From NCBI GenBank assembly GCA_041907145.1, contig JAYRHW010000018.1, positions 1 to 17,754 of the forward strand: a stretch of 17,754 nt of DNA, read 5' to 3'. Below, piece by piece: positions 1-7,809 of this stretch (its first letter is position 1; every line of letters begins with the position of its first letter). A model generated the notes under the pieces. The model searched no databases, was not told the DNA's origin, and saw nothing but the letters and a program-made list of their open reading frames with translations. The position numbers and the translations under genes are program-made. The DNA comes from JAFLCA01 sp041907145 (lineage in GTDB: Bacteria > Bdellovibrionota_C > UBA2361 > JAFLCA01).

Positions 1-1099
1 GAGAGGCAAAAGAGAGCGTTGCCGGCTCGGTCCCAATGTTGAGCTTCAAGTCGCTTGCTTCGGCCATCTGCGCCGATTGATTAGCATCGAGGTTGATTTT
101 ACCGCTGAGGTTGCTGGCAGTAACGCCCGCTGCCGTCGCTCCAACGGCGGTAAGCGTGATTGCGCCCCGCGCCGTATAAGCGCCGCCCTTGCCCCAGTCA
201 GCGTCGATCACCGGGGTGACTTTGCCCTGCAGCGCAAGGTCCTTGAGGGCGGGGATAATGTTGTAAGCCGGCGTAAGTTTTGCCAAATCAAAACCACTCG
301 ATGAAATTCGAGCTTTGCCGGAAGCTTTATTGACGTTGCCGCTCGCTTCAACATCGAGCTGGCCGTCGAGCGTGCTAACGGAAATGCCGCTTACCTGAAA
401 TTCACCGTCTCCAAGTCCGAAGCGAATAGGCTTGCCGCTGACCTTGAAATCAACGGCATCGAGAGCCTTCCCGGTGATACTGAGCGATGGAAGGTGCACG
501 GTATTGTTTTCAAAGTCTAGAGCGGCGGTTACATTCAAATTGCTCAGATGAAATTCCTTGCCTGCCGAAACGTCCCGAAGCGTAATCTTCGCGTTTCTCA
601 ATTCAAAGGCATCAAGGTTCAATCCAAGCCCCGCTGGAACAGGTCCCGCTCCTGCATGTTCGGATGCCACTGGAGCTGCAGTGGTCACGACAGCAGCCTG
701 AGTAGCTTCTGCCTTGGGCAATCCTTCGATCGATATTCCGCTCGAGTCTTTGAGAAAGGTGAGCTGTGGACTATCGAGGCTCAGTTTAACGATAGTCAAA
801 TTTCCGGTAAGCAGGGGCAAGAGCCGCACATGCAGCATCAAATTTTTCAGAGACAAGCCGTCCTTGGACTCGGGCGAGCGAGTGATGTGAAATTCATCAA
901 TCCGCACTTTGACGGAGGGAAACACGGAGGCCTGCATGGTGCCGAGAGTCACATGGCTGTGCAGGGCGCTGCTTGCGATTCGCTCGAGGTCCGGTTTGTA
1001 TTTGGCGATCAGCGCGTTGGCATTTGAGGCGACATACGCTCCGATGCCGGCGACGACAATGACTAATAGTCCAAGGGCGATGAGCAGCTTCTTCTTCAT
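1..1099 (-). CDS. AsmA-like envelope protein, C-terminal part cut by window edge
   Basis: The reverse strand is open from an ATG at 1099 to the window edge, giving about 366 residues with no stop. The protein starts MKKKLLIALGLLVIVVAG, an N-terminal membrane anchor (about residues 4-24). Next comes a stretch typical of the AsmA superfamily, including FPSVKVRIDEFHI and the repeating beta-strand pattern LSLDSPQLTFLKDSSGISIEGL. A later part has short alternating strands rich in S, G and N, as in AsmA/DUF748 proteins. A low-complexity A/T/V/P linker lies near residues 125-145. AsmA-like proteins span the periplasm and are linked to lipid transport and outer-membrane homeostasis. The start is well supported: GGAGG lies 8 nt before the ATG, one of the better Shine-Dalgarno sequences here. 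The gene is divergent from the lipid A operon across a 152-bp gap in which I see no convincing promoter. The exact subfamily is uncertain because the C-terminal domain is outside the window. Confidence 0.8.
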   Translation of the reverse strand, partial: MKKKLLIALGLLVIVVAGIGAYVASNANALIAKYKPDLERIASSALHSHVTLGTMQASVFPSVKVRIDEFHITRSPESKDGLSLKNLMLHVRLLPLLTGNLTIVKLSLDSPQLTFLKDSSGISIEGLPKAEATQAAVVTTAAPVASEHAGAGPVPAGLGLNLDAFELRNAKITLRDVSAGKEFHLSNLNVTAALDFENNTVHLPSLSITGKALDAVDFKVSGKPIRFGLGDGEFQVSGISVSTLDGQLDVEASGNVNKASGKARISSSGFDLAKLTPAYNIIPALKDLALQGKVTPVIDADWGKGGAYTARGAITLTAVGATAAGVTASNLSGKINLDANQSAQMAEASDLKLNIGTEPATLSFAS

Positions 1100-1251
1100 A
1101 GGGGTAGCCTCCGAGCCTACTGTCATAGTCAAAATCCACAGTGAGTACAAGTATCTGATTTTGCTTAATTCCTTGAATTGGTGTACCCTCCCCCGATTGG
1201 CTAACGAGCTTCGCCTCTGAGCGGCAACTTCGCGCTTTCAGTCAAATTTTT

Positions 1252-3096
1252 ATGCAGGATCAGGACTCCACTCCCGTATCGGGAGGCACATCACACCCGA
1301 GATCCCGCAAGCAGGGCTTGTATGGCCGAGTCATGGCCTATTTATCCCCTTACAAGCCTGAATTCGCCTTTGCCCTTATTTGCATGGTCCTATACGGGGC
1401 GACCGACGGCGGCGTGCCATTTTTGGTCAAGTACGTCCTCGATGGCGTCTTCACCCGTAAGGACGCAAGCCTGCTTCCCCTCATTCCCGTAGCCCTTGTG
1501 CTCTTTGCGGTTATCCGAGCCGTCACGGATTTTGGTCAGCAGTTCTTGATGGCCAGGATTGGTCACTGGGTAGTGCGCGATATTCGGAATGATTTTAACC
1601 GCCACCTGCTAAAACTCTCGCCTGATTTCTTCGTCGCGAATTCTGGGGGTCAAATGCTCACCGGACTCACGAGTGATGTCCTTCTGGTGCGCACGCTGCT
1701 CACTGACTCGGTTGCGGCAGTGTTGCGGGACTTCATCCGCGTCGTAGCCCTGCTGATAGCGGCGATTTATCTGGATCCGCTGCTTGCGCTCGTCGCCTTT
1801 GTCATTTTCCCTATTGGCGTCTGGCCGGTGTACCGATTTGGCCGCAAGATGCGGAAGCTTAGCAAGCAGGGGCAGGATGCGATCGGTGATTTGAGCGCCA
1901 TGCTTTCCGAGTCCATGATTGGCAATCGGGTAGTAAAAATCTTCGGCCGCGAGGCTTATGAGGCCGAGCGTTTCGAGCGCGAGAACGCGGCGCTGACTAA
2001 AACTTTCGTGCGCTCCGAGAAGGTTCGGGCGATGGCAGGACCTATCAATGAGGTGTTGGCCAGCGTTGCGATTTCCGGGGTCATTTTGTACGGCGGTTAT
2101 TCGGTGCTCAACGGGGTGCGCACGCAAGGCGACTTTATCGCGTTTCTACTTTCGGTGTTCCTGCTCTATGATCCTTTCAAGAAGCTAAGCCGCGTTAACG
2201 GCACCGTTCAGCAGGGCCTTGCCGGCGCTCAGCGCATTTTTGACGTGCTCGATGTCGTGCCTTCGGTGCGAGATCCGGTTGTCCCCGTACCTTTGGGAAC
2301 CGGCAATTCCATCGAATTCTCGGGGGTATCTTTTCAGTATCCCAAGCATGGGCAATCCGGAATGGCTGACTCGGAAACACATGCTTTGATCGATATCTCT
2401 TTGACCATAGAGGAGGGCAAGAAGGTAGCTATTGTTGGATTTTCCGGCTCGGGTAAGAGCACCCTTGTCGATCTAATCCCGCGCTTCATGGACCCGCAGA
2501 ATGGCGTCGTCTCCATTGGGGGAGTGGATATTACCAGAGTGGCGGTCAATGAGCTTCGCGCACGTATTGCGATGGTCGGCCAGCACACCTTTTTGTTCAA
2601 CGACACGGTCTACAATAATATTCTGTACGGCAATCCTAAGGCTTCTCAGCAGGACGTTGAGAAGGCCGCCCAGGCCGCCTTTGCCGAGAGCTTTATTCGC
2701 AACCTTCCGCACGGATACCAGACCATTTTAGGTGAAAGTGGTTTGACACTCTCGGGCGGCGAACGTCAGCGTATCGCAATTGCGCGAGCCTTGCTCAAGA
2801 ATGCCCCGATTCTCATTTTAGATGAAGCGACAGCTTCGCTCGATAATCGCTCCGAACGGGAAGTGCAATCGGCGCTTGAATCGCTCGAACGGGGGCGCAC
2901 TTCGATTGTCATTGCCCATCGATTATCGACCGTGCGGGACGCCGACTTGGTGGTCGTGCTCTCGGAGGGGCGTATCGTCGAGATGGGAACTCACGATGAA
3001 CTCCTCAAGCAAGGTGGAGAGTATGCCAAGCTCCATATGCTTCAGTTTTCTGCCAAGGATGAGGAGACCGAGGCCGACGAGGCAGTCATCAATTAG
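1252..3096 (+). CDS. msbA: Lipid A export ABC transporter/permease (MsbA)
   Basis: This 614-residue half-transporter has a six-helix transmembrane domain (roughly residues 30-325) and a C-terminal ABC ATPase domain. The ATPase motifs are complete: Walker A GFSGSGKST at 396-404, signature LSGGERQR at 500-507, Walker B ILILDEA with D524 and E525, and the H-loop histidine at 556 in IAHRLS. MsbA homodimers flip the lipid A core from the inner to the outer leaflet of the inner membrane. The assignment rests on this architecture plus the position directly before waaA and lpxK, a common lipid A arrangement. The stop codon abuts the waaA ATG with no gap. No clear Shine-Dalgarno precedes the ATG at 1252; the next in-frame ATG, in GRVMAYL, would remove the basic N-terminus. 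The inserted segment KHGQSGMADSE just before the nucleotide-binding core is slightly unusual. A paralogous lipid or multidrug exporter is less likely given the neighbours. Confidence 0.93.
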   Translation: MQDQDSTPVSGGTSHPRSRKQGLYGRVMAYLSPYKPEFAFALICMVLYGATDGGVPFLVKYVLDGVFTRKDASLLPLIPVALVLFAVIRAVTDFGQQFLMARIGHWVVRDIRNDFNRHLLKLSPDFFVANSGGQMLTGLTSDVLLVRTLLTDSVAAVLRDFIRVVALLIAAIYLDPLLALVAFVIFPIGVWPVYRFGRKMRKLSKQGQDAIGDLSAMLSESMIGNRVVKIFGREAYEAERFERENAALTKTFVRSEKVRAMAGPINEVLASVAISGVILYGGYSVLNGVRTQGDFIAFLLSVFLLYDPFKKLSRVNGTVQQGLAGAQRIFDVLDVVPSVRDPVVPVPLGTGNSIEFSGVSFQYPKHGQSGMADSETHALIDISLTIEEGKKVAIVGFSGSGKSTLVDLIPRFMDPQNGVVSIGGVDITRVAVNELRARIAMVGQHTFLFNDTVYNNILYGNPKASQQDVEKAAQAAFAESFIRNLPHGYQTILGESGLTLSGGERQRIAIARALLKNAPILILDEATASLDNRSEREVQSALESLERGRTSIVIAHRLSTVRDADLVVVLSEGRIVEMGTHDELLKQGGEYAKLHMLQFSAKDEETEADEAVIN

Positions 3097-4356
3097 ATGC
3101 AAGCACTGCGTTATATTCTTTTTCACGGCTATTCCCTGATGACCGCGTTGCTTGGGCTCTTGTTGCTGCCCTGCTTCGCTCTTCACCCACGCGGAAGAGT
3201 CCGGCTCATTGAAAGACTCGGACTTCGGCAATTGCCGCCGGGGGAGTACCTGTGGTTCCACGGTGCCAGCATGGGCGAAATTACTGCCCTTCTGCCGGTG
3301 CTAAAACTCGTGCGGGAGAGCTTTCCGAACAGTAAGCTGCTCGTGACTGCCACATCGCCGACTGGATTGGATGCGGCAGGAACGCTCGCCCACGAGTTGC
3401 GTCTTCTGCCCTTCGACAGCGCCTATTTCATTCGCCGCCTTCTTGGCCAGGCCCGCATACGGGTATTGGCTGTTGCCGAGACCGAGCTTTGGCCCGCAGT
3501 GCTCTTTGAGACCGCTCGGCGGGGGATTTCAGCAGTGTTGGTGAACGGCATCATCACCGATTACACCTTCCGCAGCTATCGCAGGCTTGCTCCCTTGAGT
3601 CGTGCCATGGTGCGGAGGTTCTCTTGCATTCTTTGCGGAACTGAGCGCTCCAGACAGCGGTTCGTCGAACTAGGTGCAGATCCTGCAACTTGCCAAATAA
3701 CCGGAAATTCAAAATACGATCGCGCTCCGTCAATCGGCAGCGCTGCAGACGCTCTCGCGCTCAAGCGGCGGTTTTTCACTCAGTCCTGGCCGACCTTGGT
3801 TCTCGGAAGTCTGCGTCCGGGGGAAGAGAAAATTTGGTTCCCGGTACTCGCGCGAGCCACGGTGGAGCAGCAGCAGGCTTGTATCGTCGTAGCGCCGCGG
3901 CATAAGGAGAAGTTTGCCTACTTCGCTCAGCAGTTGGAACTGCACGGAATCCCGTTCGAGCGGCGGTCGCTGCTCCAGCAACCATCGCAAGCGCGGGTTC
4001 TCTTGCTGGATACCTATGGCGAGCTCGAAGCTGCTTACTCCTTCAGTGAGGCTGCATTTGTCGGAGGCTCTCTTGTCGACTGGGGCGGGCACAATCCGCT
4101 CGAACCGGCCTGTTATGGCGCTTGTGTCGCGATGGGTCCCTTTGCGAGAAATGTGCGTGAGATTGTCGAGGAAATGTCGGATAGTAAAGCGCTTTGGCCG
4201 ATTGTGACCCAAGACGATGCCGCTCGATTGTTGTCGGCCGTTAGCCAACGCTCTCCCATACTCCTAGAGTACGGAAAATCGGCTCAGACAATTTGGAAAC
4301 ACCACCGTGGAGCGAGTGACAAGATCATTTCGCACCTAACTGTGTTACTAAAATGA
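3097..4356 (+). CDS. waaA: 3-deoxy-D-manno-octulosonic acid (Kdo) transferase
   Basis: WaaA (KdtA) adds Kdo from CMP-Kdo to the lipid A precursor at the cytoplasmic face of the inner membrane. The 419-residue length is normal for the family. Residues 1-28 form a hydrophobic N-terminal anchor. The catalytic glutamate motif HGASMGE ends at E61, and ETELWP follows at 128-133. The GT-B C-terminal half carries TGNSKYD at 202-208, LGSLRPGEE, the VAPRHKEKF segment, and the sugar-nucleotide-binding motif GGSLVDWGGHNPLEP at 323-337. The ATG directly follows the msbA stop, and the TGA overlaps the lpxK ATG by four bases (ATGA), so translation is probably coupled. The sequence does not show whether the enzyme adds one, two or more Kdo residues. 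Confidence 0.95.
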   Translation: MQALRYILFHGYSLMTALLGLLLLPCFALHPRGRVRLIERLGLRQLPPGEYLWFHGASMGEITALLPVLKLVRESFPNSKLLVTATSPTGLDAAGTLAHELRLLPFDSAYFIRRLLGQARIRVLAVAETELWPAVLFETARRGISAVLVNGIITDYTFRSYRRLAPLSRAMVRRFSCILCGTERSRQRFVELGADPATCQITGNSKYDRAPSIGSAADALALKRRFFTQSWPTLVLGSLRPGEEKIWFPVLARATVEQQQACIVVAPRHKEKFAYFAQQLELHGIPFERRSLLQQPSQARVLLLDTYGELEAAYSFSEAAFVGGSLVDWGGHNPLEPACYGACVAMGPFARNVREIVEEMSDSKALWPIVTQDDAARLLSAVSQRSPILLEYGKSAQTIWKHHRGASDKIISHLTVLLK

Positions 4357-5426
4357 AGATATTACTCGGCGCACTATCTTTAATTTATGCGGGGGTCAGC
4401 ACAGTCCGAAATGCCCTCTTTGACAGCGGACTGCTGCGAATCTACCACAGCCGACTACCGGTAGTGAGCATCGGAAATATTTCGGTGGGCGGGAATGGCA
4501 AGACGCCGCTCGTTATGTATGTGGTTGAGGAGCTATCTCGAAGGGGATTCAAGCCGGTAGTGCTTTCGCGCGGATACGGAGGCAATATAGCCGGCCCGGT
4601 GGAGGTGAATAAGCGTCACGGAGCTAATCAGGTCGGCGATGAACCTTTGCTCATCGCGAAGAAGTGCGCTGTGCCCGTCGTTGTCGCCAGACGTCGAGTA
4701 GCGGGGGCAAAGTATATTGAACGGCGGTCCCTGGGCAATGTGATTGTTCTAGACGATGGCTTTCAGCATCGTTGGCTTGGGCGTGATTTGGACATTATCA
4801 CCGTCAACTGTGACAGCGCCGAGGCGCGCCAGGACTTTTTGTCAGGCAAGCTGCTCCCGTTAGGCAGATTTCGCGAGGGCCGCGACGCCGCTTTCCGCCG
4901 CGCGAACGTTTGTGTCTTCGCGGCTCGCAAGCCCGTTGATAGGCAGCATGATGAGGATGCCGCGCTTTTTCGCCTGGTGCCCGCCGGTATCCAGATTTAT
5001 CGGAGTTATTTCGAGCCGAAGGGTGTCTTCTCCCTCATCGGGGAGGAAAAGCTTTCCCCAAGGCCGGTCGTTGCCATTTGTGGGATTGCCAATCCCGAGG
5101 GATACTTTCAGACGCTGCGCGCGTTGGGATTTGCTCTCGAGGGAACCAGGGCATACCCTGATCATCAGGCAATTTCCAGCGGGGAACTCCAGCAACTATC
5201 TGAGCACTATCCTAACGTGCCGATAGTTTGCACGGAGAAGGATGCAATAAAGCTTCCGCCGCAATCTTGTCAGGGAATTTTTGAACTTCGCGTCGGAACG
5301 AAGGTGATGCCGGGGGACGCTTTTATTACAAATATTTCTCGCGTATTGTTGCAGCGTCAGCAGCAAGCGCGAGGATCCGTCATTGATTTAAAAGCCCCGG
5401 CGGGGGATAAGACACAGAGTAAGTAA
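4353..5426 (+). CDS. lpxK: Tetraacyldisaccharide 4'-kinase (lipid A 4'-kinase)
   Basis: LpxK uses ATP to phosphorylate the 4' position of the lipid A disaccharide, producing lipid IVA at the inner membrane. The 357-residue protein has a hydrophobic N-terminal helix, then the P-loop SVGGNGKTP at 44-52, SRGYGG at 72-77, DEPLL at 96-100 and DDGFQH at 134-139. LPLGRFREGR, the CGIANPEGYFQTL motif, YPDHQ near 268-272 and CTEKDAIKL follow in family order. All core motifs are present, so I expect an active enzyme. The start overlaps the waaA stop by four bases and has no separate Shine-Dalgarno, which fits translational coupling. The last 20 or so residues are polar and look like a variable tail. Confidence 0.95.
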   Translation: MKILLGALSLIYAGVSTVRNALFDSGLLRIYHSRLPVVSIGNISVGGNGKTPLVMYVVEELSRRGFKPVVLSRGYGGNIAGPVEVNKRHGANQVGDEPLLIAKKCAVPVVVARRRVAGAKYIERRSLGNVIVLDDGFQHRWLGRDLDIITVNCDSAEARQDFLSGKLLPLGRFREGRDAAFRRANVCVFAARKPVDRQHDEDAALFRLVPAGIQIYRSYFEPKGVFSLIGEEKLSPRPVVAICGIANPEGYFQTLRALGFALEGTRAYPDHQAISSGELQQLSEHYPNVPIVCTEKDAIKLPPQSCQGIFELRVGTKVMPGDAFITNISRVLLQRQQQARGSVIDLKAPAGDKTQSK

Positions 5427-5432
5427 TGTACT

Positions 5433-6095
5433 ATGGACTCTCCTAATTCCGGCCCATCGTCAGCTGTTACAGCGGTTCCCAAGAAGCGCCGCGGCTGTTT
5501 TTTCTACGGTTGTCTAACGACGGCCATCGCGGTTCTGCTGTCGCTCGTTGCCATGTACTACGTGGCGTCCAAGTCTATTCGTCACGTGGTGGAGAGCTAC
5601 GGCTCGTCGGCCCCGCTCGATATTCCTCGTGCGACATTGACTATCGGCGACTATCAGGACGTCATCGTCCGTTTACGGGCATTCAAGCAGCAGCTTTCAT
5701 CCGGCGTCAAACATGATCCGCTTGTCCTGACGGAGAAGGATTTCAACGCAGTCCTGCAACATGATAGCCGCTTCGAGGGTGTGCCCTGCGCTGCGAGTTT
5801 GGCGGATGGAGGACTCGAGCTCCGGGGGAGCTTGCCTCTGGAGGCCTTTGGCTATCGGGGAATTTATCTGAACGGCGTTGTCCGCATTCGCCCTGTAGAG
5901 GGCAGCACGCCTCCAGAATTGAAAATTGCACAGGTGCTTGTCGGTGATAAGCAGCTTCCGTCCGAGGTAATGCAGCAGCTAGGGGAGGAAGATATCGCAA
6001 AGGCGTTCGCGGAAGATCCTGAGCTCAGAGATATTTGGCCGCAGTTGACGAAGGCTGAGATAAAGGATCAGCAGCTCCTCCTCTATCCGCGCTAG
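5433..6095 (+). CDS. Membrane-anchored protein of unknown function in the lipid A operon
   Basis: I do not recognise a characterised function. The 220-residue protein begins with a polar, proline/serine-rich cytoplasmic tail, then a positively charged KKRR at 17-20, then one membrane helix at about 22-45 beginning GCFFYGCL. The rest (about 47-220) should lie in the periplasm. It contains an amphipathic segment, PLVLTEKDFNAVLQ, and beta-strand-like stretches such as LELRGSLPLEAFGYRGIYLNGVVRIRP. The KKRRGCFFYGCLT start has the look of a small family of single-pass proteins with a basic/GC(L/F) membrane entry. It begins six bases after the lpxK stop and ends ten bases before the likely start of the reductase gene, so it belongs to the operon. 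A role in envelope or LPS biology is only a guess from context. No lipobox is present. Confidence 0.8.
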   Translation: MDSPNSGPSSAVTAVPKKRRGCFFYGCLTTAIAVLLSLVAMYYVASKSIRHVVESYGSSAPLDIPRATLTIGDYQDVIVRLRAFKQQLSSGVKHDPLVLTEKDFNAVLQHDSRFEGVPCAASLADGGLELRGSLPLEAFGYRGIYLNGVVRIRPVEGSTPPELKIAQVLVGDKQLPSEVMQQLGEEDIAKAFAEDPELRDIWPQLTKAEIKDQQLLLYPR

Positions 6096-6105
6096 GGCCG
6101 TGGCT

Positions 6106-6795
6106 ATGCCGACCGCTGGAGTGAAGGTAATTCTCAGTGTCGCGGTTTCCCTCGATGGCTTTATTGATGATTGCGGGGCTGAACGCCTGCGCCTTTCCGA
6201 CGCGGCCGACAAAGCTGCCGTGGCCGAATTACGCAGCCGCTGCGACGCAATTCTTGTTGGTGCCGAGGCGGTTCGACGGGATAACCCCAAGCTCGTTATC
6301 GAGGACGAGGCAGCCAAATCCGAACGGAAGCAGCGCGGCCTCAAGCCCGATCTTGTAAAGGTGACGCTCACCCAGAGCGGCAATCTTCCGGTCCACAGCC
6401 GATTTTTCACTGCAGGAGAAGGCGATAAGCTCGTGTATTGCCCCGAAAGTAAGGCAGTATCCTTGCGAGCAGCTCTGGGATCTGTTGCTCAGGTGATCGG
6501 TTTGCCGGGCCAGTCTGCCGGGCTTTCTGCGCTGCTTGCGGACCTGGCCGCCAGGCAGGTCAGGACACTACTGGTTGAGGGCGGCACAAAGATCCTTACG
6601 CTCTTCTTAGCGTCAGGAATGGTTGACGAACTGCGGGTAGCAGTGGCGCCCTTTTTTGTCGGTGATTCTCGGGCTCCGCGCTTTGTGGGAGACGGAAACT
6701 TTCCATTTTTCAAGGATAGACGGTTAGAACTAGTGGCGGCCGCAAAGGTGGGCGATATGGCTGTTCTTAGCTATCGTCCCTACGTGCAGTCTTGA
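6106..6795 (+). CDS. RibD C-terminal-type reductase, stand-alone
   Basis: This is a stand-alone RibD_C domain. In riboflavin synthesis the family reduces 5-amino-6-(5-phosphoribosylamino)uracil with NADPH. Visible motifs are VILSVAVSLDGFID near the start (canonical LKxAxSLDG), DAILVGAEAVRRDNP (NADPH-binding region), LLVEGGTKIL with the VEGG at 157-160, and VDELRVAVAPFFVG. I chose the ATG at 6106 because the AGGG at 6094-6097 sits 8 nt before it; a GTG at 6100 would add two residues but is too close to that site. The protein has 229 residues, a normal length for the domain alone, with no deaminase part. The deaminase is encoded separately and convergently, overlapping the last 29 bp of this gene. 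The two together probably replace bifunctional RibD. A dihydrofolate-reductase-like enzyme of other specificity remains possible. Confidence 0.85.
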   Translation: MPTAGVKVILSVAVSLDGFIDDCGAERLRLSDAADKAAVAELRSRCDAILVGAEAVRRDNPKLVIEDEAAKSERKQRGLKPDLVKVTLTQSGNLPVHSRFFTAGEGDKLVYCPESKAVSLRAALGSVAQVIGLPGQSAGLSALLADLAARQVRTLLVEGGTKILTLFLASGMVDELRVAVAPFFVGDSRAPRFVGDGNFPFFKDRRLELVAAAKVGDMAVLSYRPYVQS

Positions 6796-7234
6796 GACAA
6801 GTTTCCGCTAGATCCGAGAGCTGAATGACCTGCAGGCCGGCGACCTGAAGCTCCTGCATGCCCCGGCAATGAATGCCGAGTGCTGGATTGAAAGGTTCAT
6901 GTGCGCCAAAGACGACACGTCCAATCCCCGATTCGATAATTCGTTGCGTGCAGGGCTGTCTGCCCGACTTCCTCTCCGAACAGGGCTCCATGCTGCAGTA
7001 GAGGGTCGTCTGAGGAGCCACAAATGAGTGCGGAAGCCGACTCAATGCAATTTCCTCGGCATGCGGCGCAGAGGCTGGTTGGCTGCCGGGCGGGTAGCTA
7101 AGTTCGCCCGTGTAACCGGTAGCTACAGGCTGCCCATGGATATCGACGATGACGCATCCGACAGCGTAGGTGACGCAGGCCGGTGCCTTCTTTGCCAACG
7201 ATAATGCCATTTCCAGCCAGTGGTTGTCCTGCAT
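6767..7234 (-). CDS. RibD N-terminal-type pyrimidine deaminase, stand-alone
   Basis: The 155-residue protein is a zinc-dependent cytidine/deoxycytidylate-deaminase-fold enzyme. The zinc and catalytic residues are HAE at 58-60 and PC at 84-85 followed by C95, in the pattern MEPCSERKSGRQPC. This matches the RibD form LEPCSHxGRTPPC with one extra residue between the cysteines. The following GIGRVVFGAHEPFNPALGIHCRGMQEL resembles the RibD segment that carries DPNP and GRG before an L..AGI helix. RibD-type deaminases convert the diaminopyrimidine intermediate of riboflavin synthesis. The adjacent convergent gene encodes the matching reductase, which supports that role over general cytidine or tRNA deamination. 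The ends of the two genes overlap by 29 bp. A TATAGT element lies 9 bases before the ATG. Confidence 0.85.
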   Translation of the reverse strand: MQDNHWLEMALSLAKKAPACVTYAVGCVIVDIHGQPVATGYTGELSYPPGSQPASAPHAEEIALSRLPHSFVAPQTTLYCSMEPCSERKSGRQPCTQRIIESGIGRVVFGAHEPFNPALGIHCRGMQELQVAGLQVIQLSDLAETCLKTARRDDS

Positions 7235-7243
7235 ACTGCACTC

Positions 7244-7249
7244 ACTATA
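7244..7249 (-). promoter_or_regulatory. Possible -10 element for the deaminase gene
   Basis: TATAGT on the minus strand lies nine bases upstream of the deaminase ATG. No convincing -35 hexamer is found at 16-18 bp, so this is a weak call. The same intergenic gap also holds TTTAG-N8-CTAAA (about 7267-7284), a short inverted repeat that could be an operator. Confidence 0.25.
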
Positions 7250-7301
7250 GCGCTGTTTTGTTAGGTTTAGTACCTATGCTAAAGTTTTCAAAGTTGTTGT
7301 T

Positions 7302-7664
7302 ATGCAGCCGTATCCCTCCGTCACAAATTGTGGAAATACCCCGGCTTGGGGCATCGAGAATGTTCACCTTCCGATGCGCTTTGTAACCGCCGGACTTCAA
7401 CATTCACCACACCGCAGTTGCGCGCCCAGCACCGTGCTCATTGAGCAGCATCTGCAAGCGTTTTTTCAAGTCGCCGGAGTACGAGAAATTGCCGCCTATT
7501 GCGCGGAAGTTTCAGCGTTCGCCGTGCAGGATTTCGGGCGACCGATTTCCGTTTCGCGGCAGCTATTCCACAATCTCGAGGCTGTATCAGAGCGATCGGG
7601 ATACCCTCTTCAGGAAGCGATTAGTATTCTTCTCGCAGGCTCGGCGCGCGAGCTGTGCCGATAG
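7302..7664 (+). CDS. Small protein of unknown function
   Basis: This open frame of 120 residues lies between the divergent deaminase gene and the convergent binding-protein gene. I do not recognise a family. The N-terminal 45 residues are rich in P, H, S and T and look unstructured. Residues 46-120 look like a small helical domain, for example VLIEQHLQAFFQVAGVREIAA and FHNLEAVSERSGYPLQEAISI. No signal peptide or membrane helix is visible. The ATG lacks a clear Shine-Dalgarno; an internal start such as the ATG in HLPMRF is possible. Codon choice is similar to its neighbours and nothing better occupies this DNA, which is my main reason for calling it. Confidence 0.45.
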   Translation: MQPYPSVTNCGNTPAWGIENVHLPMRFVTAGLQHSPHRSCAPSTVLIEQHLQAFFQVAGVREIAAYCAEVSAFAVQDFGRPISVSRQLFHNLEAVSERSGYPLQEAISILLAGSARELCR

Positions 7665-7809
7665 CGCGTTGCGGTTCCGACCTTATCAAGCTTTGGATCG
7701 TGGTCCCTTTTCAGCGCAGATTCATAGACCGCTGGAGAGGACGACTCTTGGTGACTGCCCAAGCGCGGGCGTCGGAATGACTTCATTATGTAAGAGGGAG
7801 ACTAGGCAG

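Noticed and set aside
548..1027. 159-residue open frame on the plus strand
   Set aside because: Antisense to the AsmA-like gene, whose reading has clear family features and a good ribosome-binding site.
1609..2127. 172-residue open frame on the minus strand
   Set aside because: Antisense to the msbA transmembrane domain; rich in H, R and N with no recognisable motif.
7665..7809. Terminator or small gene between convergent genes
   Set aside because: I find no clear hairpin with T run and no supported open frame.
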